Below, piece by piece: positions 26,350 through 35,805 of a DNA stretch of 46,616 bases. The translations under genes and the position numbers were made by a program. The stretch is from CAAGNP01 sp045595965 (lineage in GTDB: Bacteria > Bacteroidota > Bacteroidia > Bacteroidales > UBA932): NCBI GenBank assembly GCA_045595965.1, contig JAZOBN010000039.1, forward strand, positions 1 through 46,616. Direction: 5' to 3'. The notes under the pieces were generated by a model. That model saw only the letters and a program-made list of their open reading frames with translations. It did not search any database and was not told where the DNA came from. Position 1 is the first letter of the stretch, and each line of letters begins with the position of its first letter.

Positions 26350-29300
26350 ATGTCCTTCGTTCATCTTCATGTCCACTCCGAATACTCCGTTCTTGACGGC
26401 GCTTCAAAGATAAAAGACCTCCTTAAAGAGGCTGAGAAGCACGGTCAGCCTGCAATTGCCTTGACCGATCACGGCAACATGTTTGGGGTAAAGGAGCTGC
26501 TTGACACTGCGGCAAAAATGAAGAGCCCGGTCAAGCCCATAGTGGGGTGTGAAGTGTATGTTGCCAAGGGGAGGAGAGATGAAAGAAAAGGGAAAGAGGA
26601 CCAGAGTTCATACCACCTTCTCCTGCTGGCAAAGAATATGAAAGGTTATCACAACCTTATCAAACTTGTCTCTTACGGCTGGATTGAAGGATTCTACTAT
26701 AAACCGAGAATTGACCACGAACTTCTCGAAAGATACCACGAAGATATAATCTGCTCATCTGCCTGCCTTGGAGGGGAGATTCCTCAAGCCATCATGCACG
26801 GAGACATAAAAAAGGCAGAAGAGCTCGCATTGTGGTACAGATCCCTCTTTGGAGACGATTTTTACCTCGAAGTACAGCGACACCAGACAGATATTCCCGG
26901 GGCAGACACATCAACATTTGAAAAACAACAGAGGGTTAACGAAGTTATCTTCTCCATCGCTGCCAAGTACGGCATCAAAGTGATAGCGACCAATGATGTC
27001 CACTTCGTCAAGAAAGAGGATGGTCCGGCACACGACCGCCTTATCTGTGTCTATACCGGCTCAGATTTCGACTCCCCTACACGCATGAGATATACCCAAC
27101 AGGAGTATCTCAAGAGTTCAGAGGAGATGGCGGAAATATTCTCTGACCACCCTGAAGTGATCTCAAATACCCTCGAGATAGCGGAGAAAGTTGAGCTTCT
27201 AAACCTCAATTCCGACCCTATCCTCCCTATATTCCCCCTACCGGAGGAATTTAACGACTCCAACGACTACTTGCGTCACCTCACTTATGAAGGGGCCAGG
27301 AAGAGATATGGAGATGATATCCCTGATGGTCACAGAGAGCGTATCGATTTCGAACTGGCTACCATCAAGAAAATGGGCTTTCCTGACTACTTCCTTATTG
27401 TTCAGGATTTCATTTGTGCAGCAAGGAAAATGGGGGTATGGGTGGGCCCAGGACGTGGTTCAGCAGCCGGTTCAGTTGTTGCTTACTGCCTCACAATCAC
27501 CGATATCGACCCTATAAAATACGATTTGCTGTTTGAGAGATTCCTCAATCCTGACCGTATCTCGATGCCCGATATAGATATCGACTTCGATGATGAAGGG
27601 CGTTACAAAGTATTCAAATATGTAGAGGACAAATATGGCAAAGACCATATCTCACATGTCGTCACTTTCGGTACAATGGGGACAAAGAGTGTCATCAGAG
27701 ATATAGGACGTGTCCATAAACTCCCCTTGCAAGAGACCGACAGGCTTGCCAAGGCTGTTCCCAAGAAAATCACTATAGAAAAAGATGGGGAGAAGAAAGA
27801 GGTTGACCCTACCATCGACCTGTGCATCAAGAATGTAACCGAATTCAAAGAGGCAGCAAACTCTGAGAATGAACTCCTCAAAGACACTATCAAGTACTCC
27901 AACGCCCTTGAAGGGACGGTAAGGAATACCGGTGTACACGCATGTGCTACCATCATCGGACGTGGGGACTTGACCGACTATATCCCTATCTGTATTGCAA
28001 AAGACAAAGATAGTGGCAAAGATATCCTTGTATCCCAATTTGAAGGGGGGCTTATCGAGTCTGCCGGAATGCTGAAGATGGACTTCCTCGGATTAAAGAC
28101 CCTCTCAATCCTCAGAGATGCAGTAGAAAATGTAAAACGTTCAAAAGGGATAGATATTGACATTTACCACATCCCTATTGACGATAAGGAGACATATGAA
28201 CTCTTCAGCCGCGGAGATACAGTCGGAGTGTTCCAGTTCGAGTCTCCCGGTATGCAGAAGTGGCTCAAGAGCTTGGCTCCCACCCGTTTTGCAGACCTTA
28301 TTGCGATGAATGCCCTCTATCGTCCCGGCCCAATGGATTACATCCCCGACTTTGTCGACAGAAAGCAAGGGAGAAAGAAGATAGAGTACGACCTGGCCGA
28401 TATGCAGGAGTACCTTGAAGATACATACGGCATTACAGTCTATCAAGAGCAGGTGATGCTTCTATCACAAAAACTTGCCGGCTTTACAAAAGGAGAAGCG
28501 GATAAGCTCCGTAAAGCGATGGGTAAGAAACAGTTGGCAGTAATGGCAGAACTGCAGGAAAAATTCTTTGAGGGTGGAGAGAAAAAAGGACACCCAAAAG
28601 AGATTCTTACCAAAATCTGGGAAGACTGGAAAGCATTTGCCCAATATGCTTTCAACAAATCACACGCTACATGCTACGCTTGGGTGGGATACCAGACAGG
28701 ATACATGAAGGCCCACTACCCGGCTGAATATCTTGCAGCTGTTCTCTCCAACAACCTCAACAACATGGATGAGATCACCAAGTTCATGAATGACTGCAGA
28801 AAGCACAACATAAAGGTTTTGGGTCCCGACATCAACGAGAGTTACACCAACTTTACCGTAAACAAGCAAGGCAACGTCCGTTTCGGTATGGGGGGAATCA
28901 AAGGGATTGGTGCAAACGCTGTCGATACCATCATCCAGGAAAGGGAGACAAACGGCCCATTCAAAAACATATTTGACTTTATTGAGAGGGTAAACCTCAC
29001 AAGTATAAACAAAAAGGGGATAGAATCCCTTGCCGGGTCGGGTGCATTTGATTGCTTTGAAGAGATCAATCGCGGCACATTCTATGTTGATCTGGGCAAA
29101 GGAGAGACATTTATGGATATCCTGCTTAGGTATGGATCAAAATATCAAAAAGCATCCAGCGAAATGTCAAACAGCCTTTTCGGTGGGGCTGATGACTCTA
29201 TCCAGACAATGCAGCCGATGATTCCCGTATCCCCTCCACTTGATGAATATGAGATTCTCAAGAAGGAGAAGGAGCTCGTTGGAATGTATCTCACATTCCA

Positions 29301-29943
29301 CCCTTTAGACAAGTTCAGACCAGAGATAGAGGCACTTGCTTCCATCTCCATTGCCGATATTCCACAACTTTGCGAAGATATTTTCAGCGGCAAGGTCACA
29401 GCATCTCCCCATGGCTACTACATTGCAGGTTTTGTCACAAAAGCTGAACACAAAAAGAGCCTGGAAGGGAAACCTTACGGGGAACTTACAATTGAGGATT
29501 ATAGTTCAAGTACCACATTCAAACTATATAACAAGGACTATGAAGCATTCCTGGGCTTCTTGAAGGAGTATAACGCATTGTTCATAAAGCTGGATGTAAA
29601 CATGAGATACCAGTACAATTCTCAAGACAAGACACGTATACCCGTATCCTGCTCTATGAAGATAGGGGGTATCACCCTATTGTCAAACATCAAAGATGCT
29701 TTTATCAAGGAGATATGCATTATGTTGAATGTGGACAAACTACCTGCTGGGTTCTCAAAAGAGTTCACAAATCTGATCAAGAAAAATAAAGGAAAGAGCC
29801 AGCTTTCACTTTATGCTACAGATGAGAAAGTGTCACAGGACTTTATATCGAGAAAATACAAAGTTGCCCTGAATGAAGATGTACTTACCTTCATCAGTAA
29901 ACACAAATTAAAATACAGGGTTGTAAGGGAGATAAAGATGTAG
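26350..29943 (+). CDS. dnaE: DNA polymerase III alpha subunit
   Basis: Catalytic subunit of the chromosomal replicase. The 1197-residue product opens with a PHP domain (HLHVHSEYSVLDGAS at 5-19, LTDHGNMFG near 38-46) that may retain metal-dependent exonuclease function, since the first His cluster is intact. The polymerase palm carries MPDIDIDFDD near 407-416 with catalytic aspartates. GPGRGSAAGSVVAYCL, then YQEQVMLLSQKLAGF and KKGHPKE in the thumb and fingers, are typical. A C-terminal OB-fold starts near HGYYIAGFVTKAEHKK, and a tau-binding tail ends the protein. The stop lies 1 bp from the convergent ispE stop. Confidence 0.97.
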   Translation: MSFVHLHVHSEYSVLDGASKIKDLLKEAEKHGQPAIALTDHGNMFGVKELLDTAAKMKSPVKPIVGCEVYVAKGRRDERKGKEDQSSYHLLLLAKNMKGYHNLIKLVSYGWIEGFYYKPRIDHELLERYHEDIICSSACLGGEIPQAIMHGDIKKAEELALWYRSLFGDDFYLEVQRHQTDIPGADTSTFEKQQRVNEVIFSIAAKYGIKVIATNDVHFVKKEDGPAHDRLICVYTGSDFDSPTRMRYTQQEYLKSSEEMAEIFSDHPEVISNTLEIAEKVELLNLNSDPILPIFPLPEEFNDSNDYLRHLTYEGARKRYGDDIPDGHRERIDFELATIKKMGFPDYFLIVQDFICAARKMGVWVGPGRGSAAGSVVAYCLTITDIDPIKYDLLFERFLNPDRISMPDIDIDFDDEGRYKVFKYVEDKYGKDHISHVVTFGTMGTKSVIRDIGRVHKLPLQETDRLAKAVPKKITIEKDGEKKEVDPTIDLCIKNVTEFKEAANSENELLKDTIKYSNALEGTVRNTGVHACATIIGRGDLTDYIPICIAKDKDSGKDILVSQFEGGLIESAGMLKMDFLGLKTLSILRDAVENVKRSKGIDIDIYHIPIDDKETYELFSRGDTVGVFQFESPGMQKWLKSLAPTRFADLIAMNALYRPGPMDYIPDFVDRKQGRKKIEYDLADMQEYLEDTYGITVYQEQVMLLSQKLAGFTKGEADKLRKAMGKKQLAVMAELQEKFFEGGEKKGHPKEILTKIWEDWKAFAQYAFNKSHATCYAWVGYQTGYMKAHYPAEYLAAVLSNNLNNMDEITKFMNDCRKHNIKVLGPDINESYTNFTVNKQGNVRFGMGGIKGIGANAVDTIIQERETNGPFKNIFDFIERVNLTSINKKGIESLAGSGAFDCFEEINRGTFYVDLGKGETFMDILLRYGSKYQKASSEMSNSLFGGADDSIQTMQPMIPVSPPLDEYEILKKEKELVGMYLTFHPLDKFRPEIEALASISIADIPQLCEDIFSGKVTASPHGYYIAGFVTKAEHKKSLEGKPYGELTIEDYSSSTTFKLYNKDYEAFLGFLKEYNALFIKLDVNMRYQYNSQDKTRIPVSCSMKIGGITLLSNIKDAFIKEICIMLNVDKLPAGFSKEFTNLIKKNKGKSQLSLYATDEKVSQDFISRKYKVALNEDVLTFISKHKLKYRVVREIKM

Positions 29944-29944
29944 T

Positions 29945-30736
29945 CTATCGGGGAAATATTCCAAATATTGAGGAACCGCTGCCACTCATCAAGGCAAATA
30001 TTGCCCCTTCATCATAAAGTTTCTGTTTCTCCAATGCCAATTGGGGGTATTTTTCGAATACACTCTTTTCAAAGTCATTCAATATCACCCCTTTCCACTC
30101 CTCTATCGGTCTTTCGAGGAGTTTTTTGAGCCCCCTCCCCTCCTGGGATGGGACAATTCCGGCGTAAGCCTGGGCGGTAGAGACGTGAATGGGGAAAGTC
30201 CTTGTTTCAATCTTGTATCTGGGCGTTTCCCCAAACAAATCGTCTATCCAGCTTGCCTGGTAAGGGGTAAGAATCTCTCCTCTCCCCTCACCGAACATAG
30301 GTTTGTTATACACAAAAAAAGGGCAATCACTCCCGAGCCTTGCTGCATAGGAGGCCAGCTCCTCATCAGAAAGGGAGAGTGAAAACAATTCATTCAATGA
30401 TTTAAGGGTGAATGCGGCATCCGAAGAGCCTCCACCCATTCCGGCCCCCACCGGGATATTCTTATAAAGATGAATCTCCACAGGTGGTATATCAAAATCC
30501 CTCTTCAGAAGTTGATACGCCTTAAAGCACAAATCCTCCTCCGGATTTCCGTCCGGAAGAGGATATTGAAGACCATAGTGCTTGATAGATAGTATGTTCG
30601 CTTCTACTATTTCTAAAATATCATGCAGCTCTGCAGGGACAAACAAGGTCTCAAGATTATGATAACCGTCATTTCGCTTCTCAATAATCCTGAGTCCTAA
30701 ATTGACCTTAGCGTTTGGATAAGCTACAATGTTCAT
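29945..30736 (-). CDS. ispE: 4-(Cytidine 5'-diphospho)-2-C-methyl-D-erythritol kinase
   Basis: GHMP-family kinase of the MEP isoprenoid pathway that phosphorylates CDP-methylerythritol at the 2-hydroxyl. The 263-residue product starts MNIVAYPNAKVNLGLRI, which carries the substrate-binding AKVNLGL motif, and has the ATP-binding loop PVGAGMGGGSSDAA near residues 91-105. The C-terminus has ALMSGSGSSIFGIF, the third GHMP motif. It lies 5 bp after the ribonucleotide reductase gene on the same strand and is likely cotranscribed, although the two functions are unrelated. Confidence 0.96.
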   Translation of the reverse strand: MNIVAYPNAKVNLGLRIIEKRNDGYHNLETLFVPAELHDILEIVEANILSIKHYGLQYPLPDGNPEEDLCFKAYQLLKRDFDIPPVEIHLYKNIPVGAGMGGGSSDAAFTLKSLNELFSLSLSDEELASYAARLGSDCPFFVYNKPMFGEGRGEILTPYQASWIDDLFGETPRYKIETRTFPIHVSTAQAYAGIVPSQEGRGLKKLLERPIEEWKGVILNDFEKSVFEKYPQLALEKQKLYDEGAIFALMSGSGSSIFGIFPR

Positions 30737-30741
30737 CTAAA

Positions 30742-33267
30742 TCAACCTCCACATTTGCTGTATCCGCAATCTTGACAGATAAGGCAACCCTCCTGATAGA
30801 TAAGCTTATGTGAGTTGCACTTAGGACATACCTGACCATCTTCTGCTTTAGTGCCGTTAGGGATGTATCTCTTCAGTGCACGTTCCACACCGTTTTTCCA
30901 GGTATTGATGCTCTCTTCATCAAGGTTCAAACCCTTTACAAGGTTTACGATATCTACAATCGGCATTCCGTTTCTGATGACACCCGAGATCAGTTTCGCA
31001 TAGTTCCAGAACTCTTTGTCAAACATGTGGGAGATACCGCCCAACACACTTGGATAACCATATTTATCTTCGTAGTGGAAGTCATAACGTGATTTTCCCC
31101 CTTTCTCATCTTTCTCCTTGACGATCCAGCCCGAAGTGATGGAGGATGGGATAGATCTGGTGTCATCAACAAGACCGGTAAAGATCTCATAAGGTTTGTT
31201 GTCCACTTTTCCGACAAAAGCAATCCATTGCTGAGCACCGTTCTTAAATCTGATTACATCGGCCTCAAGTGATTTAGGACGCACTTTTGGTTTTGATGCC
31301 GCAGCGCTTCCCTCTTTGGATTTTGTAGAAACAAGAACACCTGTACGTGATCCGTCACGATATACGGTAATACCTTTACATCCTGACTCCCAAGCAGTTT
31401 TATAAACCTCTGCAACCATCTCTTCGCTGATGTCATTAGGGAGATTTACAGTCACACTGATAGAGTGGTCAACCCATTTCTGCATCTTACCTTGCATCTT
31501 CACTTTAGCTACCCAGTCAATATCATTCGATGTAGCCTTATGGTAAGGTGATTTCTTAACAAGGTCGGAAATCTCTTTCTCAGACATAGCCTTGACAGCC
31601 TCAGGGTCGTAACCATTCACTTTGCACCAGTTCAAGAAACCGTGGTGGAAAACAAAGTACTCCTCGAAGTAATCGCCATTTTCATCTTTGAATGCAACAT
31701 TTACATTCAGATCGTTAGGATTTACTTTTCTTCTTCTCTTATAGAATGGCAGGAAGACAGGTTCGATACCTGAAGTGGTCTGGGTCATAAGTGATGTTGT
31801 TCCGGTAGGGGCAATTGTCAACATAGAGACATTTCTTCTACCATAGCGGACCATCTCTTCATACAACTCTTCATCCTCCATGCGGATACGGTTGATCATA
31901 GGGTTGTTGATCTCCTTGCTTGCATCGAAGATTGGGAAAGCACCCCTCTCTTTTGCCATCTCCACAGATGATCTGTATGCCTCAACTGCCAGAGTCTTCT
32001 GAACAAGTGTCGCAAACTCAATTGCCTTGTCTGCACCATAAGTATATCCGAGGGCAGCCAACATATCTCCTTCTCCTGTAATGCCCAAACCTGTCCTTCT
32101 TGCTCCAAGAGATTTAGCTTTGATCTTTTCCCACAACTCAAGTTCATTTCTCTTGACATCTGCATCCTCAGGATCGCTTGCCACCTTTGCAAGGATAGCA
32201 TCGATCTTCTCCATTTCAAGGTCAATAAGGTCATCCATCAGTCTCATTGCCTTTCTCACATGCTCCTTGAAGAGGTCAAAGTTGAATTTTGCCTCAGGGG
32301 TATATGGATTCTCAACATATGAGAACAAGTTGATTGCGATAAGACGGCAAGAGTCGTAAGGGCAAAGAGGAATTTCACCACAAGGGTTTGTACTTACAGT
32401 TCTGTAGCCTTTATCTGCATAACAGTCTGCCACAGACTCCCTTAAGATAGTGTCCCAGAACAACACACCAGGCTCAGCAGATTTCCACGCATTGTGGATA
32501 ATTTTCTTCCATAGAGTAGCAGCGTCGATCTCTTTGGTAACTTTAGGATTTGTAGAATATACCGGATATTGTTGGATATATGGTTTGCCACTTATGACAC
32601 ACCTCATGAACTCATCATCAATCTTCACAGAGACATTGGCGCCTGTAACCTTCCCTTTCTCCATCTTTGCATCGATAAAGTTTTCAGAATCCGGGTGTTT
32701 TATAGAGATTGACAACATCAAAGCACCTCTACGACCATCTTGTGCCACCTCCCTTGTAGAGTTTGAATAACGCTCCATAAATGGAACTACACCTGTTGAA
32801 GTCAGAGCGCTGTTGAGAACAGCACTTCCTGCAGGTCTGATATGTGAGAGGTCGTGACCTACTCCACCTCTTCTTTTCATCAATTGCACCTGCTCTTCAT
32901 CAATTTTCATAATTCCACCATATGAGTCAGCGGGGTTGTTATGTCCGATAACAAAACAGTTGGACAATGATGCCACCTGGAAATTGTTTCCGATACCAGA
33001 CATAGGACCACCTTGAGGGATCACATATTTGAAATCCTTCAACAAATCATAAATCTGATCTGAAGTGAGTGGGTTCGGATATTTGGATTCAATTCTTGCA
33101 AACTCATCTGCAAGACGTCTGTGCATCTGCTCAGGAGAATTCTCGAAGATGTTTCCGAAGGAATCCTTCATAGCATATTTGTTAATCCAGACAGAAGCTG
33201 CAAGCTCGTCACCCTTGAAGTATTTCTTACTTACCTCCAAGGCCTCTTCATAAGTGTAGGTCTTCAT
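30742..33267 (-). CDS. nrdJ: Vitamin B12-dependent (class II) ribonucleotide reductase
   Basis: Oxygen-independent reductase making deoxyribonucleotides with adenosylcobalamin as radical source. The 841-residue monomer has the redox-active Cys in SLSNCFVIGHN, the active-site loop STNPCGEIPLCPYDSCRL, the radical-region segment RTGLGITGEGDMLAAL and TIAPTGTTSLM. The C-terminus is a zinc ribbon (CPKCNSHKLIYQEGCLICQDCGY) ending in SKCGG, whose Cys would re-reduce the active site. No class I partner (nrdB) or class III activase is adjacent, consistent with class II. No B12 riboswitch was recognised in the 127-bp leader. ispE follows after 5 bp. Confidence 0.95.
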   Translation of the reverse strand: MKTYTYEEALEVSKKYFKGDELAASVWINKYAMKDSFGNIFENSPEQMHRRLADEFARIESKYPNPLTSDQIYDLLKDFKYVIPQGGPMSGIGNNFQVASLSNCFVIGHNNPADSYGGIMKIDEEQVQLMKRRGGVGHDLSHIRPAGSAVLNSALTSTGVVPFMERYSNSTREVAQDGRRGALMLSISIKHPDSENFIDAKMEKGKVTGANVSVKIDDEFMRCVISGKPYIQQYPVYSTNPKVTKEIDAATLWKKIIHNAWKSAEPGVLFWDTILRESVADCYADKGYRTVSTNPCGEIPLCPYDSCRLIAINLFSYVENPYTPEAKFNFDLFKEHVRKAMRLMDDLIDLEMEKIDAILAKVASDPEDADVKRNELELWEKIKAKSLGARRTGLGITGEGDMLAALGYTYGADKAIEFATLVQKTLAVEAYRSSVEMAKERGAFPIFDASKEINNPMINRIRMEDEELYEEMVRYGRRNVSMLTIAPTGTTSLMTQTTSGIEPVFLPFYKRRRKVNPNDLNVNVAFKDENGDYFEEYFVFHHGFLNWCKVNGYDPEAVKAMSEKEISDLVKKSPYHKATSNDIDWVAKVKMQGKMQKWVDHSISVTVNLPNDISEEMVAEVYKTAWESGCKGITVYRDGSRTGVLVSTKSKEGSAAASKPKVRPKSLEADVIRFKNGAQQWIAFVGKVDNKPYEIFTGLVDDTRSIPSSITSGWIVKEKDEKGGKSRYDFHYEDKYGYPSVLGGISHMFDKEFWNYAKLISGVIRNGMPIVDIVNLVKGLNLDEESINTWKNGVERALKRYIPNGTKAEDGQVCPKCNSHKLIYQEGCLICQDCGYSKCGG

Positions 33268-33306
33268 ATAAAACTCTAATTATTAGATAAATACAAGTGC
33301 TGTCAC

Positions 33307-33329
33307 CCAAATTCACGGGATGAAATTGG
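33307..33329 (-). promoter_or_regulatory. Hairpin in the leader region of nrdJ
   Basis: CCAAATTCA (33307-33315), loop CGGGA, TGAAATTGG (33321-33329) form a 9-bp stem with one mismatch, 40 nt upstream of the nrdJ ATG. It could be a leader structure or an operator, or the tail of the sufD transcript. The rest of the gap 33268-33394 shows only a poor -7 candidate (TAACTTGC near 33354-33347). Confidence 0.35.
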
Positions 33330-33394
33330 ATGTGCAAGTTACTACCGATAAAAAGGTAAAAAAAGAGGACCCGAAGAAAATTATCAACGAGATT

Positions 33395-34414
33395 TTAACA
33401 ACAGTTTTTGCTGCAATTTTTACAATGTGAGAATTCTCCCCTCAAACGTTTTTCTACGAGGCTTTCCATCCTCTCCTGGAGTTCCGGAGTCGAAATTTTT
33501 TCCAGCACCGAATAGGTAAAAGCCATCTGCTGCAAAAGTTTTGCTTCAGAAGCAGACACCCCCCTTGAACGGAGGTAGAACAACTCATTCTCATCTAATC
33601 TTCCTGTAGTTGCCCCGTGAGAACACTTCACATCGTCTGCATATATTTCCAACTGCGGTTCAGAGTGGATCTTCGCCTTTTCAGACAACAAAAGGTTGTG
33701 GTTTGACTGGTATGCCTCTGTCTTCTGAGCATCCTGTGCCACTTTGATTATACCCGAAAATCTTGCAACAGAACTGTTGTCAAGAACCCCTTTGAAAAGC
33801 TGACTACTATGGCAATTCGGGCAATTATGATTCATAATGACCTTATTGTCAACAAATTGATTTTCATCAACAAGATAGAGACCACTCAAATCTACATCCC
33901 CACCTTCTCCATTCATATTTACCACAACAGTATTGTCAAGATTACCCCCATGAAGTGTAAGAAATGTGAGCTTGATTGATGCCCCCCTATCCATTTCAAC
34001 ATTGAACACAGTCTTGTGGGAAGCACCATTATGCTCATTCTGCATAAGGACCATCTCTACGTTAGCCCCCGCTTCGAGGCGGACATTCACATCCTCAATG
34101 GTCTTGAACTCATCAAGAGAGAAGGTGTGAGAGCAAAGGAGAATCTTCCCTTGTGAATTCTCCCCGAAATGAAAATCACTTGAGTATGAGATCTCCAGCG
34201 GAGAATCGGAACTCCTGACACTGATTATCTGGAGCAACTCCTCCATCACCTGCCCCCTCTCCAATTTGATGGATAGAGGAGTATTTGTCCCCTGTACCCC
34301 TCCGTTCACAACAAACAACTGTCGGGTCCCTTTCATAGGGACTCTGCACTTGAATTGCTCAGTAACAGAGGATTGTGGAGCATATATGTAGTTTATTTCC
34401 CCCATATTATTCAT
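33395..34414 (-). CDS. sufD: Fe-S cluster assembly scaffold protein SufD
   Basis: Partner of SufB and SufC in the SufBC2D scaffold that assembles Fe-S clusters. The 339-residue product has the right-handed beta-helix core characteristic of SufB/SufD and the C-terminal motif CSHGATTGRLDENELFYLRSRG. It overlaps sufC by 8 bp. Oddities are a Cys-rich turn (NCPNC) in the middle of the beta-helix and a C-terminal tail ending HCKNCSKNCC, which contains four of the last nine residues as Cys. That tail might bind a metal or be a redox site; whether it is general in this lineage was not checked. Confidence 0.92.
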   Translation of the reverse strand: MNNMGEINYIYAPQSSVTEQFKCRVPMKGTRQLFVVNGGVQGTNTPLSIKLERGQVMEELLQIISVRSSDSPLEISYSSDFHFGENSQGKILLCSHTFSLDEFKTIEDVNVRLEAGANVEMVLMQNEHNGASHKTVFNVEMDRGASIKLTFLTLHGGNLDNTVVVNMNGEGGDVDLSGLYLVDENQFVDNKVIMNHNCPNCHSSQLFKGVLDNSSVARFSGIIKVAQDAQKTEAYQSNHNLLLSEKAKIHSEPQLEIYADDVKCSHGATTGRLDENELFYLRSRGVSASEAKLLQQMAFTYSVLEKISTPELQERMESLVEKRLRGEFSHCKNCSKNCC

Positions 34415-35150
34415 TTATAAGCCAATCGTAACCCCTCTTTTCAACTTCAAGAGCAAGCTCTTTACCAGCTGTCTTGATTATTCTCCCCTTGTAAAGGATA
34501 TGGACAATATCGGGAACGATATAATCCAGCAACCTTTGATAGTGGGTAATCACTATAAAGGCATTATCCTCCCTTTTAAGTTTGTTGACACCTGTTGCCA
34601 CAATTCTCAAAGCATCCACATCCAGACCGCTGTCTGTCTCATCAAGGATAGCCAGCTTAGGCTCAAGCATTGCCATCTGGAAAATCTCATTCCTCTTCTT
34701 CTCTCCACCTGAGAACCCGACATTCACACCACGAGAAGAGAACGAACTGTCCATCCCCACGATAGACATCTTTTCCCGCATCAATTTCAGGAATTGCGCA
34801 GAGGTCAACGGCTCCAAACCTTTTTGTTTTCTGTGCTCATTAACAGCACTTTTCATAAAGTTTACATTGGATACTCCGGGTATCTCAATCGGGTACTGGA
34901 AACCGAGGAAAACACCTGCCCAGGATCTCTCTTCAGGGCTCAATTCCAGAAGGTTCTTGCCATCAAAAACGACCTCTCCCGATGTTACATCAAAGGTTTC
35001 ACGTCCTGCCAACACTGATGACAATGTTGACTTACCGGATCCATTAGGACCCATAATAGCATGAATCTCACCGGCTTTAACATTTAAGTTAATCCCTTTC
35101 AATATCTCTTTGTCACCCACTTTTGCGTGGAGATCTTTAATTGTTAACAT
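34407..35150 (-). CDS. sufC: Fe-S cluster assembly ATPase SufC
   Basis: ABC-type cytoplasmic ATPase that drives conformational change in the SufBCD scaffold. The start is the ATG at 35150 (MLTIKDLHAKVGDKE); the longer open frame upstream lies inside pnuC and is not used. The 247-residue product has Walker A GPNGSGKST near residue 35, the Suf-type signature NVGFSGGEKKRNE, Walker B LAILDETDSGLD and an H-loop in VITHYQRLL. It overlaps the 3' end of pnuC by 7 bp and the sufD start by 8 bp, which implies tight translational coupling across the cluster. Confidence 0.95.
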   Translation of the reverse strand: MLTIKDLHAKVGDKEILKGINLNVKAGEIHAIMGPNGSGKSTLSSVLAGRETFDVTSGEVVFDGKNLLELSPEERSWAGVFLGFQYPIEIPGVSNVNFMKSAVNEHRKQKGLEPLTSAQFLKLMREKMSIVGMDSSFSSRGVNVGFSGGEKKRNEIFQMAMLEPKLAILDETDSGLDVDALRIVATGVNKLKREDNAFIVITHYQRLLDYIVPDIVHILYKGRIIKTAGKELALEVEKRGYDWLINE

Positions 35151-35797
35151 CTTGTTTCCCTCCATTCTTTTCTCCAGGTAGTAAAACCCAGAATCGCGTT
35201 GATCCAGTAAATAGCACTTACAATAGGCATAAATACAAGACCCGCCGACACGTAAAGTATTATATTTGTTGTATTTACAAGAATCCAAGCACCCCAGCAG
35301 TCAAGTTTTTTCTGTGCTGAAAGGTATTGTGCTGTAAGCATTGCCCCCATTACACATGCATCAAGGAATGGTCTGCGTGCAGGTGGGAACAGATCTGGGA
35401 ACTGACCAGAAATCCATTGCATGAAGAACCCCCAGACGACAGTAAACAGCAAAATCCCCCCGACAAAGAGCAGACGCTGCTTATTGCTCAGAAGGGTAAC
35501 CTTAAGTTCCTTCTTCTTATTCTCTTCATTTTTAGCAGGATGGGTCCATCTGTAATGTCCCAGAATAGTAAATCCCAAAGATATTGGCTGAAGAAGCATA
35601 CTTGAATAAAGATGCTTCTGGGTAAACATCATAAAGAGGAGAATTGCATAAATATAGCCGAACCAGAAATTGATACTTTTACCTCTTCCGGCCAAAAACA
35701 CATTTGTTAAACCAAATAATACTGAGACCAATTCAAGCAAACTGACCCCAACTCCTCCAAGTGTAAAAATTATGTAGTCTGTACTTAAAATTCCCAT
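35144..35797 (-). CDS. pnuC: PnuC-family nicotinamide riboside transporter
   Basis: Inner-membrane facilitator for vitamin-B3 nucleosides (nicotinamide riboside; related members carry thiamine or riboflavin). The 217-residue product has about 7 hydrophobic segments. PnuC-type features are FGYIYAILLF early on, then YSSMLLQPISLGFTILGHYRW, and near the end LDCWGAWILVNTTNIILYV and WINAILGFTTWRK. It sits between sufB (8-bp gap) and sufC (7-bp overlap), so it is embedded in the Suf operon. Substrate specificity cannot be read from the sequence by eye. A link between NAD precursor uptake and Fe-S assembly is only a hypothesis. Confidence 0.85.
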   Translation of the reverse strand: MGILSTDYIIFTLGGVGVSLLELVSVLFGLTNVFLAGRGKSINFWFGYIYAILLFMMFTQKHLYSSMLLQPISLGFTILGHYRWTHPAKNEENKKKELKVTLLSNKQRLLFVGGILLFTVVWGFFMQWISGQFPDLFPPARRPFLDACVMGAMLTAQYLSAQKKLDCWGAWILVNTTNIILYVSAGLVFMPIVSAIYWINAILGFTTWRKEWRETRC

Positions 35798-35805
35798 ATA
35801 AAATA

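Noticed and set aside
33268..33394. Cobalamin riboswitch upstream of nrdJ
   Set aside because: The gap is only 127 bp and I could not find the conserved B12-box pattern.
35151..35288. N-terminal extension of SufC
   Set aside because: It lies within pnuC in another frame; the ATG at 35150 gives a standard SufC N-terminus.
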